Shown: positions 32,048 through 41,042, counted from the first letter of the stretch. The stretch: DNA of 64,000 nucleotides from Prostheceraeus crozeri (GCA_907163375.1 CAJQUW010000891.1:248001-312000); one strand, 5' to 3'. A program made the numbers and translations. The notes: generated by a model from the sequence alone, not told the origin.

Positions 32048-33210
32048 AGTAGTAAGCAAACGGCAAACACTCGACCGTCGCGCCCCCCCCCTCTGGAACG
32101 GCAGAGTGTCGTGGTCGGCCGCCGTGGTGCTTCGAGTCTGACTCCCCCCCCCTCTGGAACGACAGAGTGTCGTGGTGTGCCGGACAGGTGGGTCCACGTT
32201 CACAAACTGTTCGCTGACTCCCCCCCTCTGGAACGACAGTGTCGTGGTGGACTTGGGCGACCGCCAGGAATAGTCTTGAGGCTATAGTGTGTGATGTTTT
32301 TCGTGCAATCTGCTGAATGTTGGGTTGTAAAATGGGCTGTTTCGAGTGGAAGGAGTGGTCGGATGAGAAAACGGAGGCCGGATTCGGATTCAGCGTGAAA
32401 TTCTGCATCGGTATGGTGAATTTGAACGCCATCGGAGAGAAAAAATTTTCGCTGACGTCCCCCCCCCCTCTTGACAGCTCGCTTCGATTTTGGCTTCCAG
32501 TGGACGGATTTTGTCGTGCCATAGCTCGTTTGAAAGCTAAGAGTGAGACAAATTCACTGAAAGAATCGGCTTGTTCATATCTGTCTTCGTTTAGATGTGA
32601 GACGCCATTTAAGATTTTGGGAGATTGGCGAAAAACGACAGAGTTAGAATTTGGGACGTTTTGGGCTGTAGCTTCAAAACGAAGCATCGGATGGGAAAAC
32701 GGATTTCAGATTTGGAATCAGCATGAAATTCTGCATCTGTATGGTGAGTTTCAAGTCAATCGGAGAGAAAAATTTTCAACATTTTTCGAAAAAACGACAG
32801 AGTTAGAATTTGGGACGTTTTGGTGTGTAGCGCCCAAACGAAGCATCGGATGAGAAAACGGAGGCCAGATTCGGATTCAGCGTGAAATTCTGCATCGGTA
32901 TGGTGAATTTGAACGCCATCGGAGAGAAAAAATTTTCGCTGACGTCCCCCCCCCTCTTGACAGCTCGCTTCGATTTTGGCTTCCAGTGGACGGATTTAGT
33001 CGTGCCATAGCTCGTTTGAAAGCTAAGAGTGAGACAAATTCACTGAAAGAATCGGCTTGTTCATATCTGTCTTCGTTTAGATGTGAGACGCCATTTAAGA
33101 TTTTGGGAGATTGGCGAAAAACGACAGAGTTAGAATTTGGGACGTTTTGGGCTGTAGCTTCAAAACGAAGCATCGGATTGGAAAACGGATTTCAGATTTG
33201 GAATCAGCTT
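32048..33210. repeat. Left terminal inverted repeat region of element B
   Basis: Matches the right end (52450-53038) in inverted orientation. It is longer than its partner because of internal duplications: a 486-bp unit starting at 32471 recurs partially from 32957. Five C8-C10 tracts occur (about 32083, 32146, 32220, 32459, 32946). Three of them are followed by CTCTGGAACG(A/G)CAG-type words containing the hairpin CGACA-(GAG)-TGTCG. Open frames here are repeat artefacts, not genes. Confidence 0.9.
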
Positions 33211-33261
33211 GATGTTATTTTCCAATGAGGATCATCATCCAATGAGAATCAAGCATTTCTA

Positions 33262-33269
33262 TATAAATA
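33262..33269 (+). promoter_or_regulatory. TATA box of the left early unit
   Basis: TATAAATA about 100 bases before the split ATG at 33365, just inside the terminal repeat. Confidence 0.6.
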
Positions 33270-33364
33270 GCGAGCCTTCCACAGTGAGAATCATTCCATC
33301 GTTGAATCACACGAGTGACGGACGCATATTTTCTCTCTCTATTCTATTCTATTATCCAACTAAA

Positions 33365-34136
33365 ATGGTAAGTCGCTACTTTCCTCCCTCTCCTCCCTTG
33401 AACGTAAACTTAATACAATCTTTTTCATTTTCAGGCATCTACTCCATCTGCTACACTAGTAGGACAAAATGGCGGTCAAACGTTACAAGGTTCGCTACGG
33501 TCAGATCATCTACAACTGAGGCCAGTGGAAGAAACAACCAAGGTACATAATCCTACACCGCTACAGCGTAAATTTAAACAAGTCTTGCGTTATGACGATC
33601 ATAGCGTAGTACTGCAAACGGGAATGCTCCCTTCCACGGATGTCAAGATAATGCGCAATCAGTATGGGGACTACATACTGATCCCCGTGAGTCCGTACAT
33701 TCGCCACCAACTTGATATTATTGAGGAGTACGTGACATTAAATATGGACATTCCTACTCCTCTTGCTCAAGAGTGGAAGGCTAGAGATGACAAGGATACT
33801 CCCTATAGAAAGATTTGGGATGGTAATCACATTTGCCTACCGGTATCACATTGGTGTACTTACTATAAGGAGGGAGATCATTCAATACCCATCAGATGTG
33901 ATGAGCTCGGAGAAGGTACTTGGGATATCCTTTTCAAAGTGAATGGGCTATATTATGGTCGACACAAGGATAATAAAATAGCCTCTCTCTCCATGCATAT
34001 GGAATCCATCCTATATATTCCAAAACCACCCAACGTGGATGACGTAATTGATCAAATCCTTAACAGCAGTGGTACGAAGCGCAAGTCGGAGAAGAATGCT
34101 GCCTCAAAACGCAAATCAAAGAAGGAGAATTACTAG
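33365..34136 (+). CDS. Spliced conserved unknown protein, possible OB-fold (element B)
   Basis: The start codon ATG (33365-33367) is followed at once by GTAAGT; a 67-nt intron ends TTTTCAG at 33434; exon 2 (33435-34136) reads ASTPSATLVGQNGG in frame through 234 codons. It is homologous to 7770-8516 of element A (VNGLYYGRHKDNKIASLSM block; basic tail KRKSKKENY). Function unknown; a single-stranded DNA-binding or regulatory role is only a guess. The intron directly after ATG is repeated at the other end of the element (49029). Confidence 0.7.
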
Positions 34137-34170
34137 TCCTTTCCTAACTCTACCCTATGACAATTCGCTT

Positions 34171-34296
34171 ATGTGCTTTGAGTGTCGTAGACGTGGTCTT
34201 ATTAGATACATTTTACTTCTTCGTTGCCATCATATCATTTGTGTATTTTGTCGTGAAAAGCATCGATGTAATTCTTCATTTTGTAATATGTTATAG
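34171..34296 (+). CDS. Very small RING-like protein
   Basis: 41 residues from ATG at 34171: CFEC, then LLLRCHHIICVFCREKHRC and SSFC. This gives C-x2-C ... C-x-H-x3-C-x2-C ... C, most of a RING, with the last pair reduced. It overlaps nothing else and lies between the first gene and the exonuclease. Compare the full IAP-like RING of element A. Could be a relic. Confidence 0.45.
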   Translation: MCFECRRRGLIRYILLLRCHHIICVFCREKHRCNSSFCNML

Positions 34297-34329
34297 AACG
34301 TTTCCTTAGATGTGTAATTTCCGTTTTAG

Positions 34330-34878
34330 GCTTCTATCATCATTTTTATGGATTGTGAGGGTGAACCTGTACAGGAGCTCAGTGCTATTGCTATGAACAA
34401 TTGGACATATCAGAATGTTAGTGTCTATCATCAACATGCCAACTGCGATCCCAATGTTGATCAATGGGCGAGAAAACACATTCATGGACTTAATCTGAAA
34501 TATTTGCAAGACTATGGCTTTTCTTGTGAGAGTGCTCTTCTTATTGACTTTAAACGATGGTTAGCTGCTTTCAATGTTATACGCATCTTTTGTAATAATC
34601 CTGCTAAGGAGAGGAAAGTATTTCCCAATCTAATCATTGATGATATTTTGCTCCCGCCTTGGGATAGTAGAGTGAATCAACATTATCATGAAGTCACGAA
34701 ACGTTTTAAGGATTTGTGTGTTCCTATTTTGTCTATTCGTTGTGGTAGCTACGTTCATAACCAATGCTTCTTTCCTCCTTACCTCAACACTGCCAAAGTC
34801 CTGTATGGTTATCATTGCTCGCTGTATGATAGTTACCACCTGTATCTATTTTATCTCTTTCAAACCATTGATTTATAA
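34330..34878 (+). CDS. DEDDh-type 3'-5' exonuclease-like protein
   Basis: From the acceptor-like TTTTAG at 34329 the frame reads ASIIIFMDCEGEP; an internal ATG is at 34348. Motif I is D-x-E in MDCEGEPVQELSAI. WARKHIHGL lies near residue 55, like the HGI segment of epsilon-type exonucleases. Motif III is YGYHCSLYDSYHLYLF, where His and Asp have the H-x4-D spacing of DEDDh enzymes. An intermediate Asp is expected in the IIDDILL part. The role would be trimming or proofreading during replication, or RNA decay. No copy is seen in the visible part of element A. Confidence 0.6.
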   Translation, partial: ASIIIFMDCEGEPVQELSAIAMNNWTYQNVSVYHQHANCDPNVDQWARKHIHGLNLKYLQDYGFSCESALLIDFKRWLAAFNVIRIFCNNPAKERKVFPNLIIDDILLPPWDSRVNQHYHEVTKRFKDLCVPILSIRCGSYVHNQCFFPPYLNTAKVLYGYHCSLYDSYHLYLFYLFQTIDL

Positions 34879-34965
34879 TGCATGCTTGTTACCGTTATTC
34901 AATAAATGTTACTATGAGAAGAGTTGTTGTTTTCATGCAATGGATGGGTTAGATAAAGGGCGATC

Positions 34966-35376
34966 ATGTCTTTCTCAAACGACTGCGGAACATTACATTT
35001 TCATAGGCAAAGTTTAAAAGGAGCTGTTCAAGATTATGTGATAAATTTTCATGAAGATGAGACCGACATCGAAGTAGTGGTCGATGATGCTAGCACTCTA
35101 TTTCTAGAGTTAATGAATACATTCTCTGATAGCATTGTCATGGCGCGATTAGTTGCGAAAATTAAGTTTAGTCATTTTGGAAAGGAAGAGGTGGAAAGTC
35201 GCTCTTTCCATTTTGCTTCTTATTCAATGGAAGTGGTAGATCACCCCGAAGAATTTTTTAAAAGACATATGATAAAAATTGCTGAACGTCTTAACGCATT
35301 TAACCATCATGGTAGCAGTCTAGTGATTGAAGCGATTTCAGATATTCACATTCAAATTTCCATAAAGAAAAATTGA
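34966..35376 (+). CDS. Conserved unknown protein of element B
   Basis: 136 residues from ATG at 34966. Alpha/beta pattern with LFLELMNTFSDSIVMARLVAKI and a C-terminal helix-strand block (FFKRHMIKIAERLNAFNHH ... LVIEAISDIHIQI). The same architecture occurs in the N-terminal part of Polinton-type DNA polymerases (compare the first ~100 residues at 48490-48200), so it may be a free-standing version of that domain. Low certainty. Confidence 0.5.
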   Translation: MSFSNDCGTLHFHRQSLKGAVQDYVINFHEDETDIEVVVDDASTLFLELMNTFSDSIVMARLVAKIKFSHFGKEEVESRSFHFASYSMEVVDHPEEFFKRHMIKIAERLNAFNHHGSSLVIEAISDIHIQISIKKN

Positions 35377-35378
35377 AA

Positions 35379-35697
35379 ATGCAGTGGTACTTGATTGTAG
35401 CACAACTGGTTTTCGAGCTATGTCTGCTCACTCTCGAAGTATATTCCTTCTGTACATGCGTCTATTATTTAGAAAAGGCTAGCAAATTCATATCTTCAAA
35501 AAGACTTGCTATAGACATCAGTAACGGTGAAACTATGTGTTGCGATGTATGTAAGCGAAAGGATGGAAATGAAAAGCTTCAAGAGATGTAAGCACGCTTT
35601 TTGTCAACGCTGTTTCATACGTAATTGCATTCAACTTTGCCAATGTAACCACTGTGATATTGCTCATTTCGAGTGTCACTTATGTCGCAATAGTTAG
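35379..35697 (+). pseudogene. Membrane-anchored RING gene split by a frameshift
   Basis: The first frame (35379-35591) has an N-terminal hydrophobic segment (YLIVAQLVFELCLL) and the first RING half CCDVCKRKDGNEK. The second half, RCKHAFCQRCF and later CNHC / CHLC, continues in the +1 frame from about 35555 to the stop at 35697. A one-base indel in the AAAA run near 35567 would explain it. Either a broken viral E3 ligase or a frameshifted one. Confidence 0.55.
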
Positions 35698-35748
35698 TAC
35701 CTATGCAAATGTGGTAAAGATAGGTTTTAGCAAAGACTAACACGGAAA

Positions 35749-36099
35749 ATGGCGAAACGTAAAAGTCAAAAGTCTTCAAAGTTTTCTTCAGCCATTCAAG
35801 CTCTCCGACGAATGAAAGCAAATCAGCGATACAATGCTATACGACATGCTAACGATAAATTCATTTGTGAAATTATTTCTCATGTGAGGAAGTTGAGGAC
35901 GAAGAAATTAGCACCAAAACAACGAAAGTTACTTAAGCGATATGCTACGAAATTGCGTTTCATCTTCAATCCTAAAGTCACCCTTCAAAGAAAGAGGAAA
36001 ACTCTAACACAAAAGGGCGGTTTCCTTTCAGCAATACTTCCAATGATAGCTCCTGCCGTGGGTAACCTATTGGATAATATCTTTGGCTCTAAGCGTTAA
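35749..36099 (+). CDS. Small basic protein with QKGGFL C-terminus, element B
   Basis: 116 residues. MAKRKSQKSSKFSS start, FICEIISHVRKLR helix, KQRKLLKRYATKLRFI, then LTQKGGFLSAILPMIAPAVG. Counterpart of 8666-9058 in element A. The basic-helix then GGFL-hydrophobic tail pattern is widespread in this element family. A virion core or membrane-lytic peptide precursor cut after GG is an inference. Confidence 0.65.
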   Translation: MAKRKSQKSSKFSSAIQALRRMKANQRYNAIRHANDKFICEIISHVRKLRTKKLAPKQRKLLKRYATKLRFIFNPKVTLQRKRKTLTQKGGFLSAILPMIAPAVGNLLDNIFGSKR

Positions 36100-36130
36100 T
36101 TATGCAAATGTTGAATCTCAAAGTAATAAA

Positions 36131-36745
36131 ATGGATTTCAGACTTCAATGTGATAAAGTTCTGACTGTATCAGGTCCATCTCATGCAGGTAAAACTGTTT
36201 TCACGCTGAATTTATTGGATAAAAGAAGGGAGTTGTTTAAGGAACCTATCAATCGAGTGATTTGGTGTTATGGTATTTATCAACCGTCGCTGTTTCAGGA
36301 ATTGCAAAGTCGCAACTTTATTCGACATGAAGGAATTATTCCAGTGGATAAACTTCAGTCTAATGATGTTGTATTGGACGATTTATTAAAAGAAAGTAAG
36401 AATTCAAAAGATGTTACAGATATGTTCACTCGCGCAGCACATCATAAAAGGTGCTTTATCATCTATATCACACAACATTTGTTTCCTGATGGAAAAGAAG
36501 CTCGTACACGAAACCTGAATACACACTATTATGCTATTTTCAAGAATCCGCGAGATAAAAGTCAATTTGAAATTTTAGCGCGACAAGTTGCACCCAGAGG
36601 ATCAAAAGCCTTAATTGAAATTTTTCAAGCAGCTACTGAAAAACCATACGGTTACTTATTCATTGACTTTACGCAAGAGTGTCCGGAAGAATTTAGATTT
36701 CGAAGTGATATTTTGAAAACTCCCATGATTATCTACAAACTATGA
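36131..36745 (+). CDS. FtsK/A32-type genome-packaging ATPase, element B
   Basis: 204 residues from ATG at 36131. Walker A GPSHAGKTVF (residues 15-24), Walker B DVVLDDLL, sensor-like FIIYITQH. The next gene starts inside its stop codon (ATGA at 36742). Homologous to 7026-7661 over the full length. Confidence 0.9.
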   Translation: MDFRLQCDKVLTVSGPSHAGKTVFTLNLLDKRRELFKEPINRVIWCYGIYQPSLFQELQSRNFIRHEGIIPVDKLQSNDVVLDDLLKESKNSKDVTDMFTRAAHHKRCFIIYITQHLFPDGKEARTRNLNTHYYAIFKNPRDKSQFEILARQVAPRGSKALIEIFQAATEKPYGYLFIDFTQECPEEFRFRSDILKTPMIIYKL

Positions 36746-37434
36746 GTTCTTATTCTCGCATGATTGTTATTCCTCAGGATGAATATGTACAATTGACTGC
36801 CATGCAGCAAGTAAAGCAACCTCTTGCAAATCAAATGTATAGGAAAGAAATAGATTATCAGCAAAATGTTCACATCAAAGATCCACATCATGCTGTATTA
36901 TTACAATCGGAAACTGTTGAGCAATTGAAAAACTTGAAGAATAAGATGCGTGACTCTGTATCGACTGCTACACCTTTAGCATCTCGCGCACATGCCATAT
37001 CTCTTTTCAACAGTATTGAACCCCATCTCAATGTAAATGATAGAGGAGAAATCATTACAGATGAAAATAAAGTGATTGATGCTTCACGTTATGAAGACTT
37101 GATTCAGTATGCGACACGTAGAAAGCGCCGTCAGGGCTATGTTCCACCTGGTTGGACATACTTTCTTAGACTATTGAAAAAGCATAATGTACCAAAATTT
37201 GCTTTGAATAATGAGACATTGAAAGAACTTGATTCAACAGTGGCTACTGCTCCAATGCTTCAGACGATGAAAATGCCAACAAATTGGTTTAAGGCGTCAC
37301 CTGCTACATCCCCTCCCACACTCACTAAGCAAACAAGAGGAAGAACTCGACGTAGATCTACATCGCCACTAAAACTAGTAAAAGGAAAACGTAAAACAGC
37401 TCCTCCCAGGAAATACATGTTCTCAGACTATTAA
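36742..37434 (+). CDS. Conserved unknown protein of F54H12-type elements, element B
   Basis: 230 residues, homologous to 6336-6986: MIVIPQDEYVQLT, IKDPHH, TPLASRAHAISLF, VNDRGEIIT, DLIQYATRRKRR and PPGWTYFLRLLKKHNVP are shared. The C-terminus is Arg/Lys-rich. Overlaps the ATPase stop by four bases. No enzyme motif. Confidence 0.7.
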   Translation: MSSYSRMIVIPQDEYVQLTAMQQVKQPLANQMYRKEIDYQQNVHIKDPHHAVLLQSETVEQLKNLKNKMRDSVSTATPLASRAHAISLFNSIEPHLNVNDRGEIITDENKVIDASRYEDLIQYATRRKRRQGYVPPGWTYFLRLLKKHNVPKFALNNETLKELDSTVATAPMLQTMKMPTNWFKASPATSPPTLTKQTRGRTRRRSTSPLKLVKGKRKTAPPRKYMFSDY

Positions 37435-37435
37435 T

Positions 37436-37651
37436 ATGAAGCAGATGTGTTGCTTGCCATGTAATGAGACGCCAGAGGTGAATGTCGTTGTCACTTGCAC
37501 TTGCTGCGCCAGCTCTCACAATGAAACCCCTAAGCAATGTGAACACGATCGCAAAACCGCTAAAGCTAAATGCTGCAGTTGTTGTAAATGTAGAAAGGCA
37601 AGAAAACAAAAAGATGAGAAGGAGGAAAAAGAGTCAGTCGTCATCGACTGA
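37436..37651 (+). CDS. Small Cys-rich protein overlapping the integrase start, element B
   Basis: 71 residues with 14 cysteines: MCCLPC, CTCCASSH, KCCSCCKCRK, then a charged tail. It overlaps the integrase ATG (37614) by ~38 bases in another frame. The positional twin in element A (5979-6305) also begins with CC-clusters, so this is a conserved small gene. Lipid attachment or zinc binding is possible; function unknown. Confidence 0.55.
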   Translation: MKQMCCLPCNETPEVNVVVTCTCCASSHNETPKQCEHDRKTAKAKCCSCCKCRKARKQKDEKEEKESVVID

Positions 37652-38702
37652 ACGTTTGAAGTCAATCTATTATGATGTAAAACATCCGGCAGGATTTGCA
37701 TCTATCAAGAAATTATCAAAAGCGAGTGGTCTTCCACAATCACAAGTGAAACGATGGTTAAAGGGTCAGGCTACCTATACACTCCACAAACAAGCGAAGA
37801 AGAAGTACCGCACCCGCCATTATATTGTTCATGACATCGATGAACAGTGGCAAGCAGATTTGTGCGATGTCGCCTCCATTTCAAAACATAACTCGGGCAA
37901 TAATTTTATTTTAACCGTCATTGATATTTTCTCGCGTTATGCGTGGGCTCAACCTTTAAAAACTAAAGAAGGGAAAGGAGTAGCAAAAGCATTCCAAACA
38001 ATTTTTCGAGAAGGTCGCATTCCAAAAAGAATTCAGAGTGATCAAGGAAAAGAGTTTGAAAATCAGCATGTGAGAAGATTATTTGAGAGGCATGACATTG
38101 AGTTGTTTAGTGTAGAGAGTGCTTATAAAGCTGCACTCGTTGAACGTTTTAATCGCACATTAAAAAATCGCTTGTGGCGACATTTTACTGCCAACTTGAC
38201 ACAAAATTGGACAAAGGTTCTACAAGATACACTCCATGCCTACAATCACTCTATCCATCGTTCTATTGGACTCAGACCAGTAGATGTAAATGCTGACAAT
38301 GTAGATAAAGTGCGCGAATCATTCCAACGTAAACGCACTCATGTGAAAAGTGATGTGAAAATTGGTGATAAAGTTCGTATCTCAAAAGTGAAAAGTGTTT
38401 TTGCTAAAGGGTACCTTCCGAATTGGACAGAGGAGGTATTTACAGTATCAAGGATTAATCAAAAAGACTCTCCGACCACCTACAAGTTGAAAGATTACGA
38501 TAATGAGGAAATTGAGGGTAGCTTTTACCGCGATGAGATTGAGGGAGTCACTGAAAGTGAAACATATTTGGTAGAGAAAATCATTCGATGTAAAAAACGG
38601 CAAGGTGAAGAATGGTGTCTTGTTAAATGGACTGGTTATCCTTCAAGTATGTACTCTTGGATGCGTCGTGCCGACATCTTTCATCTAAGTGATCGACAGT
38701 GA
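37614..38702 (+). CDS. Retrovirus-like integrase with chromodomain, element B
   Basis: 362 residues from ATG at 37614, the same length as the element A enzyme. Catalytic core: WQADL Asp, IQSDQGKEFEN Asp, ALVERFNRT Glu, all present. C-terminal DNA-binding part IGDKVRISKVKSVFAKGYLP, then chromodomain YLVEKIIRCKKRQGEEWCLV with WTGYPSSMYSW. The frame is intact and flanking ends carry a perfect 6-bp duplication, consistent with its activity at the time of insertion. Confidence 0.93.
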   Translation: MRRRKKSQSSSTERLKSIYYDVKHPAGFASIKKLSKASGLPQSQVKRWLKGQATYTLHKQAKKKYRTRHYIVHDIDEQWQADLCDVASISKHNSGNNFILTVIDIFSRYAWAQPLKTKEGKGVAKAFQTIFREGRIPKRIQSDQGKEFENQHVRRLFERHDIELFSVESAYKAALVERFNRTLKNRLWRHFTANLTQNWTKVLQDTLHAYNHSIHRSIGLRPVDVNADNVDKVRESFQRKRTHVKSDVKIGDKVRISKVKSVFAKGYLPNWTEEVFTVSRINQKDSPTTYKLKDYDNEEIEGSFYRDEIEGVTESETYLVEKIIRCKKRQGEEWCLVKWTGYPSSMYSWMRRADIFHLSDRQ

Positions 38703-38731
38703 TTCATGCAGTTCGACAGTAACTTCTAATC

Positions 38732-40012
38732 ATGGAGTGTAAAACTTCCGGTTTTTGTTTGTTCGATCAACAAGCCATACAGACAGATATTCTTAGTTCA
38801 AGTATTGTAGATTATCATCCTCGAACAGCTGAGAATGCTGGCCCCATTGAATTTGTTATTCCTGGTGGTAGTGATGACTACATAGATTTGAGTTATGCGA
38901 TGCTTGATTTGAGGTTTAGAATTCAGCAAGCAGATGGAACTGCTATTGACGATGCACATAAAGTTGGACTGAACAATTTACCATTGACTACATTACTTCG
39001 CGATGTTTCTCTAACGATTGGAGAGCAGCAGGTGGAAGGTGGTCAAAGCGATTATCCCTATAAATCATATTTCAATCATGTATCACAGTTTCATGCAGCA
39101 GCACAAAAAAGTCATATGGAAGCCATGGGATGGTACAGAGATGAAGCAGGAAAATTTGATGTTGAAACAAACAGTGGCTTTGTAAAGCGATCTGCTATGA
39201 TTAAAGATAGTAGAGTATGTCAGCTATATGGTCCGCTGAATTTAGACTTCTTTAGACAGTCAAAGTTTTTACTCTGTAATACCAGCATGCGACTCAAGCT
39301 GACATTGAATAAGCCTGAATTTGCGCTGAATGCATTTGCTAAAGTTGACAATTTTAGAATTCATGTGGAAGATATTTCACTTTACATTCGTCGAGTAGTA
39401 CCGAATCCAAGTGTCATTAGAGGACATGCTGAAGGTCTTAACCGTCAAAATGCCATTTACCCCGTTCAGCATACAAAGCTTCTCACCTTTACAATTCCGA
39501 AAGATCAAAAGAGTTTCATGAAAGATGGCCTCTTTCCATCGGAAGCACCGAAGCTCCTCATGGTGGCAATGATTGAAAATGATGCATTTAATGGTAATAT
39601 AAAGAAGAATCCTTTCAATTTTAAACACAATCAGTTAAGTGAAATTGCTTTACGTGTAAATGGTGTGAGTCATCCTGGTCCACCCTACAAACCAGATTTT
39701 GCTTCGGATCAATTTATGCGCAGTTATGTTGATTTTATGGATGTCTTTGGCTTTTACAATACGGATGACACCAACGGACTGACTATGAAAGAGTTTAAGA
39801 GTGGATATACTATTTATGCATTTGATTTGACTGCTGACAGCAATATTAGTGCACCCTATCGTCAAGCGGACGTGCCTCATAATATTCGTTTGGATTTGAC
39901 GTTCAAAAGAACACTACCTGAGACGATCAATGTATTAATTTATGCAGTCTTCGATTCAAATATTGAAATTACAAAGTATCGTGACGTGATTCTTCAGTAT
40001 AATCGTTATTGA
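38732..40012 (+). CDS. Major capsid protein-like (F54H12.2 family), element B
   Basis: 426 residues, collinear with 1646-2929. Shared marks are QTDILSSSIVDYHP, IEFVIPGGSDDYIDLSYAML, VEGGQSDYPYKSY, FYNTDDTNGLTMKE and the C-terminal LIYAVFDSNIEITKYRDV. Lies 30 bases after the integrase and overlaps the protease frame. No stops. The capsid role is inferred from family and context. Confidence 0.72.
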   Translation: MECKTSGFCLFDQQAIQTDILSSSIVDYHPRTAENAGPIEFVIPGGSDDYIDLSYAMLDLRFRIQQADGTAIDDAHKVGLNNLPLTTLLRDVSLTIGEQQVEGGQSDYPYKSYFNHVSQFHAAAQKSHMEAMGWYRDEAGKFDVETNSGFVKRSAMIKDSRVCQLYGPLNLDFFRQSKFLLCNTSMRLKLTLNKPEFALNAFAKVDNFRIHVEDISLYIRRVVPNPSVIRGHAEGLNRQNAIYPVQHTKLLTFTIPKDQKSFMKDGLFPSEAPKLLMVAMIENDAFNGNIKKNPFNFKHNQLSEIALRVNGVSHPGPPYKPDFASDQFMRSYVDFMDVFGFYNTDDTNGLTMKEFKSGYTIYAFDLTADSNISAPYRQADVPHNIRLDLTFKRTLPETINVLIYAVFDSNIEITKYRDVILQYNRY

Positions 40013-40470
40013 GTTGGTTGACTGCTGACGATATTAAGACTAAAGTGCAGCGTAATGCAGACGAAGCGACGTTGAAAGCTTTCGATAATGTCTATTCACT
40101 CGATACCTTACCACCTGCAGTAAATCACTATACCATCTTTATTGTGCTAAACACTCATTCGCAGAATTTAGGCGGTGAGCATTGGAAAGCGATCTTTATT
40201 GGAGAAGACCGACGTGGTGAACTATTTGACTCTCTTGCTCAACCTCCAAATATACCAACACAGCAGTGGTTGAGAAAACATACGCGTCAATATCAGCGAA
40301 ATGAACGCATACTACAACATCCACTTTCATCAACGTGTGGTGCTTTTGTACTGTACTTCATCTTAAAACGTTTACATGTATCTCGATTTGCATCTATTAT
40401 TCAAAACTTTTCATGTAATCCATCCTCTAATGAAAAAATGATTTGTAAGTTCTATCATGATTTGAAATAA
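40009..40470 (+). CDS. Adenain-like cysteine protease, element B
   Basis: About 153 residues. Active-site pattern in order: GGEHWK (His58), ELFDSLA (Asp74), LQHPLSSTCGAFVLYF (Gln103, Cys110). There is no ATG before the active site; the frame opens with TTG overlapping the capsid stop (TTGA at 40009-40012), which suggests reinitiation at a non-ATG codon or joining to the capsid transcript. The enzyme would mature virion proteins at Gly-Gly-type sites. Intact, unlike the element A copy. Confidence 0.85.
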   Translation: MSWLTADDIKTKVQRNADEATLKAFDNVYSLDTLPPAVNHYTIFIVLNTHSQNLGGEHWKAIFIGEDRRGELFDSLAQPPNIPTQQWLRKHTRQYQRNERILQHPLSSTCGAFVLYFILKRLHVSRFASIIQNFSCNPSSNEKMICKFYHDLK

Positions 40471-40496
40471 GAACATCATGTTGGAAAAATTGTTTT

Positions 40497-41042
40497 TTAT
40501 TTTACAATCCGCTGGGTACGTACATACTCAATGAGATAGTCTAGGATCACATTTTCTTGTACATGAGATGTTAGTCCAGTAATGATCACTTTACTATTAT
40601 GAAAGATTGCCACATGCACAGGTAACCAACAACTAATGAGAGCTGCAGGAAAAAGTTCGGGTTCATAACACAAATTGTAACTGCTGGTACGAATCTTCAA
40701 AAATGATACACTTTCACTCAATTGAGTAGAGATCACCATATTGTCCACAGTCAGATTCGACATCACACACCTCTCCCTCTTCCATATCCGACGTAGTAGT
40801 CTCTGTAGCTCTAAGCGCATTGACTGCGCCGATGAATGAGAAAGGGCGCCGAGAATCTGTACAGTCCCATTTGGGAAGAGTTGAAGATTCCGTGAATTGT
40901 TCATCTTCACCACTAACATTTGAGGTCGGCCCGGGTAATACTTGCTGTTTGGAAGCTGTTGGTGTAATGTTGTGAGATCGATTTTGGTGTAGAGTCTGAA
41001 GCGACGGAGAATGTTGACGATGGTGTAGCGATGGCGCTTCAT
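40497..41042 (-). CDS. TBP-like (TATA-binding protein) protein, element B
   Basis: 181 residues from ATG at 41042. Repeat 1: KIDLTTLHQQLPNSKYYPGR, MLVVKM, then LQLFPNGTVQILG and a long helix. Repeat 2: CYEPELFPAALISCW, VAIFHNSKVIITG and a final helix. Spacing and the FPELFP-like and F-x-N-x-K-V-x-x-TG signatures match the TBP core; the YEPELFPA word is nearly identical to cellular TBP. Similarity to 505-1056 of element A covers the full length although sequences have diverged, so the gene is old in this lineage. Confidence 0.85.
   Translation of the reverse strand: MKRHRYTIVNILRRFRLYTKIDLTTLHQQLPNSKYYPGRPQMLVVKMNNSRNLQLFPNGTVQILGALSHSSAQSMRLELQRLLRRIWKRERCVMSNLTVDNMVISTQLSESVSFLKIRTSSYNLCYEPELFPAALISCWLPVHVAIFHNSKVIITGLTSHVQENVILDYLIEYVRTQRIVK

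Noticed and set aside
32317-33228. Open frames up to 178 codons in the left terminal repeat (and 52445-53069 at the right)
   Set aside because: They occur on both strands, repeat with the TIR duplication and have no start or promoter context; they are repeat artefacts.
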